Part shown: positions 7,440 through 16,135 of the stretch, piece after piece
Numbering within the stretch: the first letter of the stretch is position 1
Layout of the letters: each line of letters begins with the position of its first letter
DNA from: Prolixibacteraceae bacterium UBA1413
GTDB taxonomy: Bacteria; Bacteroidota; Bacteroidia; Bacteroidales; Prolixibacteraceae
Length of the DNA: 64,000 bases
Assembly (NCBI GenBank): GCA_002304925.1
Contig: DBPT01000025.1
Coordinates: forward strand, 95,614-159,613
Direction: 5' to 3'
Made by a program: the position numbers and the translations under genes
Notes under the pieces: generated by a model
Seen by the model: the letters and a program-made list of their open reading frames with translations, nothing else
Told to the model about the DNA's origin: nothing
The model's database searches: none

Positions 7440-8713
7440 CGTCTTTTGGGTATGATAAGTGTAAAAGTACTGCCTCCCAAATCATTTCCTTCCACCTTGA
7501 TTTTCCACCGGTGTGCCTTTACGATCCGGTGCACGTAGTCAAGACCCAATCCGAAACCTTTGACGTCATGGATGTTTCCGGTGGGTACCCTGTAAAATTT
7601 CCGGAAAATCTTTTTCCGGGCATCGAGGGGAATTCCAATTCCGTTGTCTTTGATCTTCAGGTGAATATGTTTTCTCTTTTCGAGAAGCGTAATTTCAATG
7701 ACGGGAGAATTCCTGCAATATTTAATAGCATTTTCCAAGATATTCTGAAGTATGTTGCCCAGGTGAAAGGGATCGGCCCAAATACGGGAATCTCTGGCAT
7801 GGTTCACCATGGTTATTTGTGCCTGCATGCCTAGTTTGGATTGCTGAAACCGGGCAATAGTCTTCTCGGTGAAGGGATGCAGATCGATGCTTTCGTTCAC
7901 CAGGTGAAGCTTGTTCTTTTCCAGGGCGGTAAGGTTGAGTACCTTCTCCACATTCATGGCCAGGCGGTTGCTCTGCTCGTTGATGATCCTGACATACTCA
8001 AAAAGCCTGGCCGGATTCTGGATGATTTTTTCATCGCTCAGTACCTGTGCTGATAGACTTATTGAGGAAATGGGAGTTTTCAGCTCATGGGTCAAATTAT
8101 TGATAAAAATTTTCTGGATGTCGGTGAGCTGCCGTTGTCTGATGATCACCCAGAGGGCATATCCGAAAAATAACAGCACGATGAACAACAGCCCGGTGAT
8201 AAAATACCACCCCTGAAGCCGTAAATTGATGTAAGGGGAAGTATTGGGAAAATTCACCCCGAAATACTGGGAATATTTGGTACTCAAAGGAAAGCCGGTG
8301 AACGGGGTGTATTCGCACGAATCACCATGGGCGCATACATACTCCCCGTATACCATCTCATTTTTCGAGGGATCGAATATGGCGTACTCAAAATCCAGCT
8401 TGATCAGATGCCTTTTAAATTGCTCGCTCAGCTGCGTTTTCAGGATTTCAGGATCTATAGCATCGTTTACGTTGACCAAAAACAGGTGATTGTTCACTTT
8501 TTCCACCGGGTCTATGTTGTCAAATTTGGAGGTTTGTCCCGAAGCTTCCAGGATTTGCCATGCTACTTCTCGCAGGGCGATGTTGGCGCTCTCCTGAAAC
8601 TCATTTTCGGTGATTTCAATGCTGTTTTTCAGGAAGGCGAACTGAATCAGGAAAATTCCCGCGACCGATAAAATCGACAGGACGATAAAATATTTCAGGG
8701 CATTACGGCTCAT
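7436..8713 (-). CDS. Sensor histidine kinase (RprX-like)
   Basis: Inner-membrane sensor kinase of 425 residues, first gene of a two-gene operon with the response regulator. A membrane helix at about residues 8-28 and a second at 169-191 bracket a periplasmic sensor region of about 140 residues, which contains the two cysteines of VCAHGDSCEYTPF. The dimerisation/phospho-acceptor domain has His209 in NNLTHELKTPISS. The ATPase domain shows the N box (NILENAIKYC), G1 (IKDNGIGIPLD), F (IFRKFYRV) and G2 (GFGLGLDYV). There is no HAMP or PAS domain. The ligand is unknown. Architecture and order match RprXY of Bacteroides. Confidence 0.92.
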   Translation of the reverse strand: MSRNALKYFIVLSILSVAGIFLIQFAFLKNSIEITENEFQESANIALREVAWQILEASGQTSKFDNIDPVEKVNNHLFLVNVNDAIDPEILKTQLSEQFKRHLIKLDFEYAIFDPSKNEMVYGEYVCAHGDSCEYTPFTGFPLSTKYSQYFGVNFPNTSPYINLRLQGWYFITGLLFIVLLFFGYALWVIIRQRQLTDIQKIFINNLTHELKTPISSISLSAQVLSDEKIIQNPARLFEYVRIINEQSNRLAMNVEKVLNLTALEKNKLHLVNESIDLHPFTEKTIARFQQSKLGMQAQITMVNHARDSRIWADPFHLGNILQNILENAIKYCRNSPVIEITLLEKRKHIHLKIKDNGIGIPLDARKKIFRKFYRVPTGNIHDVKGFGLGLDYVHRIVKAHRWKIKVEGNDLGGSTFTLIIPKRR

Positions 8714-8743
8714 GTGTCATGACTAAACAAATGGAAATCCTGG

Positions 8744-8805
8744 TTTGTTAATCGCGAAAATGGTTGTTTAACAATTCATTAACAATAAGTGCATCTTGTT
8801 TAACA
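8744..8805. promoter_or_regulatory. Phased TTGTTTAACA-type direct repeats: likely regulator sites
   Basis: TTGTTTAACA occurs at 8764-8773 and again at 8796-8805. TTCATTAACA lies at 8775-8784 and a weaker TTTGTTAATC at 8744-8753. Start-to-start spacings are 20, 11 and 21 bases, i.e. one or two helical turns, the layout that OmpR/PhoB-family dimers use. They sit 30-92 bases before the kinase ATG, so autoregulation of the two-component operon is the simplest reading. Regulation of the divergent DUF1573 gene is also possible. Confidence 0.5.
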
Positions 8806-8933
8806 CTTCACTTCATTCAATCGCGTAAATTTGTCAGAAAAAAGAAACGAAAAATAACAAATAAAATTCTAAAACAGATAGAATATCCATGCATCCTTAA
8901 TGCACCAACAGAGATGATTAACCATTTAGGTAT

Positions 8934-8941
8934 TATTTTTG
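8934..8941 (+). promoter_or_regulatory. Possible -7 element for the DUF1573 gene
   Basis: TATTTTTG (TAnnTTTG type), 40 bases before the ATG at 8982. No convincing -33. A second match, TAAATTTG, lies at 8826-8833. Confidence 0.35.
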
Positions 8942-8981
8942 TTTCTCGAATTTAACAATAACAACGTAATATTTTAAACAG

Positions 8982-10058
8982 ATGAAAAGATTTACGACAT
9001 TATTTTTTGTGCTTCTGTTAGGTGCTGCTTCGAACCTTGTGATAGGGCAGCCCAAACTGGTTTTTGACAAGACAGATCACAATTTTGGTTCTTTCAAGGA
9101 ATCAGCCGGGCCTCAGACGGCGACCTTTGAATTCACCAACAAGGGAACCACCCCGCTGATCCTCAACAGTGTCAATGCTTCCTGCGGATGCACCACCCCG
9201 GAATGGACTCGCCAGCCTGTTGCCCCCGGAGCAAGGGGGATGATTAAGGTAAGTTACAATCCTGCCAACCGACCGGGTGCTTTCTCAAAATCGGTAACGG
9301 TGAACAGCAATGCCGAAAATCCGACTGTCATGCTTGTTATCAGCGGCAAAGTGGAAGAACGGGAAAAGACCATCGCCGAACTTTATCCGCGCGAAATAGG
9401 ATCACTGCGTGCTAAGCAAAACCACATTTCCTTTCCGACGATCAAAAACAATGAAGTAAAAACGGAAACGCTGGAATTGGTGAACGATACTGACAAACCG
9501 GTCGTTGTAGGGTTTAAAACAATTCCCAAACACATCACCGTCACTGTGGAACCGGAAAACATTCCTGCCAAAGGGAAGGGATTGCTCACCATGGTTTATG
9601 ATGCCAAAGCTGCAAATACCTATGGTTTTACTTCACACCGGATATACCTTACCCTTGACGGAAGCAATGATTATAAGAATTCCATCGGGGTAAGCGCCAC
9701 CATCGAAGAGGATTTCTCTTCGCTGAGTGCGGCTGAATTGGCCAATGCCCCCGTTGCTCTCTTCAACACCCTTTCCTATGATTTTGGTGACATCAAGCAG
9801 GGCGATAAGAAGGAGTACACTTTCGAACTGAAGAACGGTGGTAAAAGGGAACTGTTGATCCGCAATGTAAGGTCTTCCTGCGGATGTACGGCGGTTTCCC
9901 CTTCCAAAAATGTGATTGCCCCCGGTGAAACCGCTCCCATCAAGGTTGTTTTTGATTCTACCGGGAAAAAGGGCCGCCAGAGCAAAACCGTTACGGTCAT
10001 CACAAACGACCCCAAAAATTCATCCGCCACACTCCGGATTTCGACGAATATTCTATAG
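8982..10058 (+). CDS. Exported protein with DUF1573 domains
   Basis: Encodes 358 residues with an N-terminal signal peptide (FFVLLLGAASNLVIG, cleavage likely before QPKLVFDK). Two clear DUF1573 domains follow: residues about 24-120 with the signature SCGCT at 67-71, and about 265-350 with SCGCT at 299-303. The segment between them (about 125-255) also looks immunoglobulin-like, so there are probably three beta-sandwich modules. DUF1573 domains are widespread in Bacteroidota envelope proteins, and no biochemical activity is established. The paired C-G-C could bind metal or form disulphides. It stands alone, divergent from the two-component operon and closed by a strong bidirectional terminator. 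Confidence 0.88.
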   Translation: MKRFTTLFFVLLLGAASNLVIGQPKLVFDKTDHNFGSFKESAGPQTATFEFTNKGTTPLILNSVNASCGCTTPEWTRQPVAPGARGMIKVSYNPANRPGAFSKSVTVNSNAENPTVMLVISGKVEEREKTIAELYPREIGSLRAKQNHISFPTIKNNEVKTETLELVNDTDKPVVVGFKTIPKHITVTVEPENIPAKGKGLLTMVYDAKAANTYGFTSHRIYLTLDGSNDYKNSIGVSATIEEDFSSLSAAELANAPVALFNTLSYDFGDIKQGDKKEYTFELKNGGKRELLIRNVRSSCGCTAVSPSKNVIAPGETAPIKVVFDSTGKKGRQSKTVTVITNDPKNSSATLRISTNIL

Positions 10059-10121
10059 AAAGGCTTTCCCTTACTGCCAGATGGTATTCGGGTGAAACAG
10101 GTTGATTTTCCACCTGTACCT

Positions 10122-10171
10122 GAAAAATTCACGGAGGACACGATCATACATGGTGTCCTCCGTGATTTTTC
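10122..10171. terminator. Strong bidirectional intrinsic terminator after the DUF1573 gene
   Basis: GAAAAATTCACGGAGGACAC pairs with GTGTCCTCCGTGATTTTTC around an 11-base loop, with a single bulged T. A-tract and T-tract flank the GC-rich stem on both strands. Confidence 0.85.
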
Positions 10172-10254
10172 ATTGTGCTGTTGGGGTTGATTTTCATCAC
10201 ATCGGTTGATACAATCCAAAATTGTATTTTACCTTTATATTCGGAAAACAGATC

Positions 10255-11364
10255 ATGAAATACGATTCACACCATATTGAAAATCATCCTGATTTCAAAG
10301 GATTAAAGGTAAATGAAGGGATTGACCAGCCTCCTGCGGTGAATGAGGAGTCTGTCAGGCGGTTCCTACAGAAGCGGAAAAAACTGATGTCGGCCGAAGA
10401 ATTCACCGACGCCATTCTGAATGGTGATATTCCCGTGCTGAGTAAGGCGGTCACTTTGGTGGAGAGTTCGAGGCCGGAACATCAGGAGATTGCCAGGGAG
10501 ATCATCCGCAGGTGCCTTCCATACAGCGGGAATTCCGTCAGGGTCGGGATTACCGGTGTTCCGGGAGCTGGCAAGAGCACGTTTATCGAAGCCCTGGGAA
10601 AGATGATTACCGGCGAAGGGCGTAAACTTGCCGTTCTGGCGGTTGATCCCAGCAGTGAGCGTTCTAAGGGCAGCATACTGGGCGACAAAACCAGGATGGA
10701 GGAACTGGCAGGAGATCCGAATGCCTACATCAGGCCAAGTCCTTCGGCGGGTTCCCTGGGAGGAGTCGCCCGCAAAACCCGGGAAACGGTTATTTTATGC
10801 GAAGCTGCGGGATTTGACACCATTTTCATTGAGACCGTCGGGGTGGGGCAGAGTGAAACGGCTGTTCATTCCATGACCGATTTTTTCCTCCTGCTGATGA
10901 TTGCGGGGGCAGGTGACGAGTTGCAGGGTATCAAGCGGGGGATCATGGAAATGGCCGATTTGGTGGCCATTAACAAAGCCGATGGCAACAACCTGGAAAA
11001 AGCGAACCTGGCAAAGATACAGTACAAGAATGCGCTTCACCTTTTTCCACCCAGGGAATCGGGGTGGGAGCCCCTGGTCATGATTTGTTCCGCAATGGAA
11101 AAGAGCGGTATCCGGGAAATCTGGCAATCGGTCCTGAATCACCGTCAGAAGATTCAAGCCAACGGCTGGTTTCAGCAAAACCGCAATATCCAGGCCCGCT
11201 ATTGGATGTTTGAAACCATCAATGAGCAACTGAAAGCCGGATTTTATAACAATCCTCGGATGAAAGACAGGATCATGGAGATGGAAAACAAGGTTCTCAA
11301 CATGGAGATCACTTCTTTTGAGGCCGCGCGCCTCTTACTCGACATCGCTTCGGGAAAGGCTTAA
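10255..11364 (+). CDS. meaB: Methylmalonyl-CoA mutase-associated GTPase MeaB
   Basis: G3E-family GTPase (ArgK/MeaB) that protects and helps load B12 into methylmalonyl-CoA mutase. From the ATG at 10255 the protein is 369 residues. It shows Walker A GVPGAGKST at 101-109, AVDPSSERSKGSILGDKTRM, ETVGVGQSETAVHSMTDFF, and the guanine-specificity motif NKAD. The reading frame extends 11 codons further upstream to a TTG, but the ATG gives the usual N terminus, so it is preferred. The mutase subunits are not in the window. Its presence implies B12-dependent succinate/propionate interconversion, consistent with sucCD further along. Confidence 0.94.
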   Translation: MKYDSHHIENHPDFKGLKVNEGIDQPPAVNEESVRRFLQKRKKLMSAEEFTDAILNGDIPVLSKAVTLVESSRPEHQEIAREIIRRCLPYSGNSVRVGITGVPGAGKSTFIEALGKMITGEGRKLAVLAVDPSSERSKGSILGDKTRMEELAGDPNAYIRPSPSAGSLGGVARKTRETVILCEAAGFDTIFIETVGVGQSETAVHSMTDFFLLLMIAGAGDELQGIKRGIMEMADLVAINKADGNNLEKANLAKIQYKNALHLFPPRESGWEPLVMICSAMEKSGIREIWQSVLNHRQKIQANGWFQQNRNIQARYWMFETINEQLKAGFYNNPRMKDRIMEMENKVLNMEITSFEAARLLLDIASGKA

Positions 11365-11464
11365 AGGCAGTATCCCTCCCGGAAACGGGTTCCTCGTCTG
11401 CTCTGTGGCGACGCATTTCCAAAAGTGACACAGGTTGATTTTACAGATTTTTCAGCGCTGTCAA

Positions 11465-11494
11465 TTGCAGGATTCAAAATAGCCCTTATATTTG
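11465..11494 (+). promoter_or_regulatory. Promoter of tRNA-Val
   Basis: TTG at 11465-11467, a 19-base spacer, then TATATTTG at 11487-11494: a full match to the Bacteroidetes -33/-7 pattern. The tRNA starts 19 bases after the -7 box. Confidence 0.65.
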
Positions 11495-11513
11495 CAACTC
11501 CAAAAATGGATTG

Positions 11514-11588
11514 GGGAGCTTAGCTCAGTTGGTTCAGAGCACCTGCCTTACAAGCAGGGGGTCACTGGTTCAAATCCAGTAGTTCCCA
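11514..11588 (+). tRNA. tRNA-Val (anticodon TAC)
   Basis: Acceptor GGGAGCT (11514-11520) pairs with AGTTCCC (11581-11587) with one G-U. D stem GCTC/GAGC. Anticodon stem CCTGC/GCAGG with loop CTTACAA, giving anticodon TAC at 11549-11551. T arm ACTGG-TTCAAAT-CCAGT, then discriminator A. CCA is not encoded (ACA follows). It has its own promoter and terminator, so it is a monocistronic tRNA unit. Confidence 0.95.
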
Positions 11589-11610
11589 CAGCTTTAAAGA
11601 ACAAGATATC

Positions 11611-11648
11611 AAGGAGTTACTACTAAAAGCGTGGTAACTCCTTTTTTT
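11611..11648 (+). terminator. Intrinsic terminator of tRNA-Val
   Basis: AAGGAGTTAC and GTAACTCCTT form a 10-bp stem around a 13-base loop, followed by a run of seven Ts. Confidence 0.85.
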
Positions 11649-11732
11649 GTCCGCTGGTTTCTTGCAAGGTATTGGTCAGGATAGATGCATTTGTGCGACC
11701 ATTTGTTTGAAACTAACTCCCATAACACCCTG

Positions 11733-13268
11733 TTAAGGCTGCTTTTGTTTCAGAAGTTTGTTGGCCCAGGGGATAAAGTGTTTAAAATTCGGAGCATCGG
11801 TATGGCCGCCGTCGTGTTGCCGCCAGGCCAGTTCGCCATCGAGCATTCCGGTATTCACGGGGGGCATTTTTTCAGTCATATAATTGTTTGAAATGCCCAG
11901 ATCCCTGGCTCCCAGGAGTTTGTACACGGTTCCGGCGGCCACGGCGGCCATCCAGCTGCCCTTCTGGTCAAGCCATTTGGCATCTCCTTTTTCCGGAATG
12001 CCATAGCTGACGAATGCCAGCCGCGGGGCACAGAGCGCCAGCAGTTGGTGGGAATCTACGGGCAGGTCGCATCCGGTTTTTCTCCCGAAAGTGGCTTTTT
12101 CAGCGCCGTATTTCATATAGTTGCCGGCCATCCAGTAATATTCGCCGCCGGTAAGGCTTTCAACTGCCTCTCCGAAATTACGCCGGTGAAGGGTGAGGCC
12201 TCCCTTTCCCGAGGAACCGATCAATCCCATGGCAAAGCGGGGTTCAAAAGCCAGCGTTACCAGGGCTGCCTTGCCGTACCGGGAAACGCCTTCTATTCCC
12301 ACCCTGGTGGCGTCGACCAGGGTATCAGTCTCCAGATAATCCAGTCCGCGCGCTGCTCCCCAGGCCCAGGCACGAAGGGCTCCCCAGTCATCGGGTTTGC
12401 GGGGTTGCCCCTTGTTAACCAGCCCGATGATTCCCCGGGTTATCCCGGTGCCATTGTCAGCTTGGATGGAATTGGGGTCTATGGTGGCATATCCCCATCC
12501 TGCAGCCAGCAATTGCTCAGTGGGGGAGGGCTCCCCCTGACCCCGGGGCGCGAACGGATTCGCCATGGATGCCCGGGTGATGGGCGTATAAGCTGGATAA
12601 CGGTCTAAGATCTCCTTTATGGCCGGATCATGGGCGATCATCATCGCCCTGAAAGCGTCATTCAGCTTCTCCAAATCTTCGGAAGAAGGCTGGGCTGGTG
12701 CCGGAAAGGAGGGCCTTCCAAACATCATCAGCACAGGGACCGGTCCTTTGGCATTGGCAGGAACCACCAGCATCATGCTGATCTCCACGTCGATCAGCGG
12801 ATATGCACTGTTGTCGACACGCCCCACCAACTGTTTGGCAATCACAGGAGTCCACCCGACAAACTCGCGGTCGGTGATTTTTACCGTCCAGGTTACTTCG
12901 GGTATCCTGTCAGGAAGCCGTCCGTAAACTTCCCTTTCAAAATCTTCCAGAATCTCGGGCCTCCGCTCTTTCCACCAAATCTCCGGCGTTGTAACCTTCT
13001 TCCCTTTCTTTGTTTTGAGCAGATCGGGAAGCTCCGGACAGGGATTTGCCACTGTTTCGTCGTAATTGGCATGGTCGGGGTCCGATTCATTGCCGCTGGG
13101 TCCCGGCCGCAGTTCGGTGATGCCTAATTGTTTCATCATATCCTCATGATCCTGCGCTGCTGTGAAGGTGACCAGCGGGGGAATGTCACCGGCTCCTGAT
13201 TTCTTTTCCTGTGCTTTTCCCCCTAAAACAAGGAGAGCTGTCAAAATTACGAGCAATATCCGTTTCAT
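11733..13268 (-). CDS. Secreted CE15-type glucuronoyl esterase-like hydrolase
   Basis: An alpha/beta-hydrolase of 511 residues with a signal peptide (ILLVILTALLVLGGKAQ). The nucleophile motif GVSRYGK has Ser329, and a late histidine in HDGGHTDAPNFKHF (His489) is a good candidate for the catalytic base. EGVSRYGKAALVTLAFEPRF and IGSSGKGG match carbohydrate esterase family 15, whose members cleave ester links between lignin alcohols and 4-O-methylglucuronoyl groups of xylan. Some relatives have unknown substrates. This copy is alone: no xylanase, SusC/D pair or other CAZyme gene adjoins it. It lies 118 bases downstream of folC on the same strand with a possible promoter of its own. Assignment to the fold is firm; the substrate is not. 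Confidence 0.82.
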   Translation of the reverse strand: MKRILLVILTALLVLGGKAQEKKSGAGDIPPLVTFTAAQDHEDMMKQLGITELRPGPSGNESDPDHANYDETVANPCPELPDLLKTKKGKKVTTPEIWWKERRPEILEDFEREVYGRLPDRIPEVTWTVKITDREFVGWTPVIAKQLVGRVDNSAYPLIDVEISMMLVVPANAKGPVPVLMMFGRPSFPAPAQPSSEDLEKLNDAFRAMMIAHDPAIKEILDRYPAYTPITRASMANPFAPRGQGEPSPTEQLLAAGWGYATIDPNSIQADNGTGITRGIIGLVNKGQPRKPDDWGALRAWAWGAARGLDYLETDTLVDATRVGIEGVSRYGKAALVTLAFEPRFAMGLIGSSGKGGLTLHRRNFGEAVESLTGGEYYWMAGNYMKYGAEKATFGRKTGCDLPVDSHQLLALCAPRLAFVSYGIPEKGDAKWLDQKGSWMAAVAAGTVYKLLGARDLGISNNYMTEKMPPVNTGMLDGELAWRQHDGGHTDAPNFKHFIPWANKLLKQKQP

Positions 13269-13320
13269 ATGTTTACTATGTTAGGTAATCATTCATCAAT
13301 CCGGTTTGTGCGGTGATTAA

Positions 13321-13328
13321 CAAAATTA
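13321..13328 (-). promoter_or_regulatory. Possible -7 element for the CE15-like gene
   Basis: TAATTTTG on the minus strand (TAnnTTTG type), 52 bases before the ATG. No good -33. Confidence 0.3.
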
Positions 13329-13386
13329 ATGCTTTTCTTGTGAAACCTTATGTTTCTCAAACAAATGATGTATTTCCCCGCACCGG

Positions 13387-14685
13387 TCACAGCACTTCCG
13401 CCACCACGAAGTTGCTTCCGCCGACAAAAATAAGGTCGTCGCTGCCGGCAGCTTCCCTGGCAGCCCTGAAAGCATCCGCGACTTTCGGATAGACGTCTCC
13501 CTCCAGCCCGAAGGAGGATGCCTTCTCTTTCAGAATTGCAGCATCGAGGGCCCGGGGAATGTCAGCCCGGGTAAAATAATAGCAGGCATCTCCGGGGAGA
13601 AGGTCCAGAATGGAGGAGGCATCCTTGTCGGAAACAATGCCTAGAACAACATGGAGCTGCCGGCAGGGTGTCTGCCGCAACTGTTGAATTACCTGCCTGA
13701 TCCCCTCCTCGTTGTGGGCAGTATCGAAAATTACCATGGGATGATGCCCGGCCACCTGCCACCGGCCTTGTAGTCCGGTGAGTTGCATGACATTTTCCAA
13801 TCCCCGGTAAACATCACGGTCAGCGATTTTCCATCCCTTTTCACGCAGAAGATCAACGGTTTTCAAAACAGCCGGAATGTTAAAACGCTGGTAAATCCCG
13901 GCGAGATCGGTGCGTAAACCGGGATAACGCATATTCCCCCGGTGGCGGAAATTGAAAACCTGTTTTCCGGAAGTATCCATCATGCTATATTCCGCGGTAA
14001 ACTCCTCTCCTGCGAAAGAGAGGTCCGCGTTGCATTCTTTTGCCCGTTTCAGAAAAACGGATTCCGTTTCCGGTTGACGCTGGCTGATCACCACCGGAAT
14101 TCCGGGTTTGATGATTCCTGCCTTTTCGGCAGCAATTTCTTCAAGGGAATTCCCGAGCAGCGTGGTGTGGTCAAAGCTGATGTTGGTGATAATGCTAACC
14201 CCGGGGGTAATGATGTTGGTGGAATCCAGCCTTCCGCCCAGCCCCACCTCCACGACGGCAACATCGACCTTTCTCCTGAAGAAATAGTCAAAGGCCAGGG
14301 CTGCCGTCAATTCGAAAAAGGAGGGTGCTATGCCGGCAGTTTCATTCCTTTTCTGAAAGAGCTTCACCTGCCTGATCACTTCTGATCTGGAGATCATCTT
14401 CCCGTTGATCCGGATCCTTTCCCTGAAATCGACCAGATGAGGAGATGTGTAAAGGCCGGTCCTGTACCCTGCCGACTGCAGTACGGCGGCAAGCATGTGC
14501 GATACCGATCCCTTGCCGTTGGTGCCGCCCACATGAAGGGTGGAGAAATTTTTGTGGGGATGACCGTACATCTCATCCAGAAGAAGCGTATTCCCGAGCG
14601 AATGTTTATAAGCCGCCGGTCCGGTACGCTGAAACATGGGCAACCGGTTGTACAAATAGTCCAGGGTGGCCTGATATTGCTCCAT
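13387..14685 (-). CDS. folC: Bifunctional folylpolyglutamate / dihydrofolate synthase
   Basis: Mur-ligase-type cytoplasmic enzyme adding glutamate to dihydropteroate and to reduced folates. The 432 residues include the P-loop GGTNGKGSVSHML near residues 53-65 and SPHLVDFRERIRI. The central ATPase part has EVGLGGRLDSTNII and NISFDHTTLLGNSLEEIAAEKAGIIK. A C-terminal domain follows with VIFDTAHNEEGI. Length and motif order are normal for FolC. It starts at ATG and is divergent from the PhoH-like gene with about 100 bases between. Confidence 0.95.
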   Translation of the reverse strand: MEQYQATLDYLYNRLPMFQRTGPAAYKHSLGNTLLLDEMYGHPHKNFSTLHVGGTNGKGSVSHMLAAVLQSAGYRTGLYTSPHLVDFRERIRINGKMISRSEVIRQVKLFQKRNETAGIAPSFFELTAALAFDYFFRRKVDVAVVEVGLGGRLDSTNIITPGVSIITNISFDHTTLLGNSLEEIAAEKAGIIKPGIPVVISQRQPETESVFLKRAKECNADLSFAGEEFTAEYSMMDTSGKQVFNFRHRGNMRYPGLRTDLAGIYQRFNIPAVLKTVDLLREKGWKIADRDVYRGLENVMQLTGLQGRWQVAGHHPMVIFDTAHNEEGIRQVIQQLRQTPCRQLHVVLGIVSDKDASSILDLLPGDACYYFTRADIPRALDAAILKEKASSFGLEGDVYPKVADAFRAAREAAGSDDLIFVGGSNFVVAEVL

Positions 14686-14786
14686 TCTGAAAACTTATTA
14701 ACCGGTGCAAGTTTATTAAATAATGAGAAACAGGGAAAAATATGCGGCTTAAATATTTATTTTTACCAAAATCAAAATTCAGGGAG

Positions 14787-16121
14787 ATGCCGCGTAAGAA
14801 GATTGTTAGTAAAATTTTTGTTCTGGATACCAATGTGATTCTCCATGATCATACGTGTATCTATCAGTTTGAGGAGAATGACATTGTTCTTCCCATTGTT
14901 GTGTTGGAAGAACTTGACAAATTCAAAAGGGGGAATGACCTGATCAATTATCAGGCCCGTGAATTTGCGAGGTTGCTGGATGAGATTGTAGGGGATGAAC
15001 TTTTCAACGGCGGGAAACCATTGGGTCCCAATTTGGGAAAACTCCGGATTGAGACGGGAAAACCCTATTCTGAAGAACTCAAAAATTCCTTTCGTGAGGA
15101 TATTCCCGATCACCAGATCCTGGCCATTGCGGAATATACTGCCAAACAACATCCTGGCCGGAAAACGATTCTGGTGAGCAAAGACATCAACCTGCGGATG
15201 AAAGCAAAATCGCTCGGCATTCAGGCGGAGGATTACAAGTCGGGCCAGGTGCGCGATATCAATGTTCTGGAGAAGAATGTGGTTGTATTTGATAATTTCA
15301 GCAATGAGCTTATCGATAAATTGTACCACGACGGTTATTTCAACGCTTCGGAAGCCGAATGGAAATATAAGGCCGAAGCCAACGAATGTTTCATCCTGAA
15401 GGGGGGGAATTCGAGTGTGCTGGCGCGGTATGATGCTTCTGACAAGATGATCAGGCGGCTGGAAAAAAAGACGGTTTACGGGATCAAACCCCGGAATGCG
15501 GAACAGACTTTCAGCATTGATGTTCTGATGGATCCCGAGATTAAGCTGGTTGCGCTCACCGGCAAGGCGGGAACGGGGAAAACCCTGCTTGCCCTGGCGG
15601 CGGCCCTGGAGCAGCACAAACAGTTTGAACAGGTTTTGCTTGCACGCCCAATCGTCGCTTTGAGCAACCGTGACCTGGGATTTCTCCCCGGAGACGCCAT
15701 GGAAAAGATCAACCCTTACATGCAGCCGCTGTATGATAACCTGGGAGTCATCAAACATGTTTTCAACCCCAGAAGCACGGAATACCAGAAAATAGAAGAG
15801 TTGCAGAAAGAGGACCGGTTGGTGATCACCCCCCTGGCTTACATCAGGGGACGAAGCCTATCAAACGTCTATTTCATCATCGACGAGGCGCAGAACCTCA
15901 CCCCTCATGAAGTCAAAACCATCATTACCCGTGCCGGAGAAGGAACCAAAATGGTGTTCACCGGTGACCTTCAGCAAATCGATTCCCCGTACCTTGACAT
16001 CAGGTCGAACGGACTCTCCTACCTCACTGAAAGGATGAAGGGACAAGAGATTTTCGCACATATCAACCTGCTGAAAGGGGAGCGCAGCTTTCTGGCCGAA
16101 CTGGCCAGCAACCTTCTCTGA
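14787..16121 (+). CDS. PIN-PhoH fusion ATPase (PhoH-like, YlaK type)
   Basis: An N-terminal PIN nuclease-like domain (about residues 8-140; VLDTNVILHD with Asp14, VLEELDKFKRG) joins a C-terminal PhoH P-loop ATPase. The ATPase shows Walker A GKAGTGKT at 259-266, FIIDEAQNLTPHE and FTGDLQQIDSPY. PIN-PhoH proteins are thought to act as ATP-driven RNA helicase-nucleases; in vivo targets are unclear. I use the ATG at 14787 (444 residues), because the 15 extra codons from the ATG at 14742 are not family-like and overlap an AT-rich stretch that may hold the promoter. The start at 14742 cannot be excluded. It is first in a run with mtaB (14-base gap) and the inositol-phosphatase-family gene. Confidence 0.92.
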   Translation: MPRKKIVSKIFVLDTNVILHDHTCIYQFEENDIVLPIVVLEELDKFKRGNDLINYQAREFARLLDEIVGDELFNGGKPLGPNLGKLRIETGKPYSEELKNSFREDIPDHQILAIAEYTAKQHPGRKTILVSKDINLRMKAKSLGIQAEDYKSGQVRDINVLEKNVVVFDNFSNELIDKLYHDGYFNASEAEWKYKAEANECFILKGGNSSVLARYDASDKMIRRLEKKTVYGIKPRNAEQTFSIDVLMDPEIKLVALTGKAGTGKTLLALAAALEQHKQFEQVLLARPIVALSNRDLGFLPGDAMEKINPYMQPLYDNLGVIKHVFNPRSTEYQKIEELQKEDRLVITPLAYIRGRSLSNVYFIIDEAQNLTPHEVKTIITRAGEGTKMVFTGDLQQIDSPYLDIRSNGLSYLTERMKGQEIFAHINLLKGERSFLAELASNLL

Positions 16122-16135
16122 CAGGATGAACCGGG

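Noticed and set aside
8764..8955. 63-codon plus-strand frame in the kinase/DUF1573 gap
   Set aside because: Starts with TTG, has AT-driven composition and no recognisable similarity, and overlaps the phased repeats and promoter elements.
14772..15758. 328-codon minus-strand frame opposite the PhoH-like gene
   Set aside because: Antisense shadow without recognisable domains; PIN and P-loop motifs are on the plus strand.
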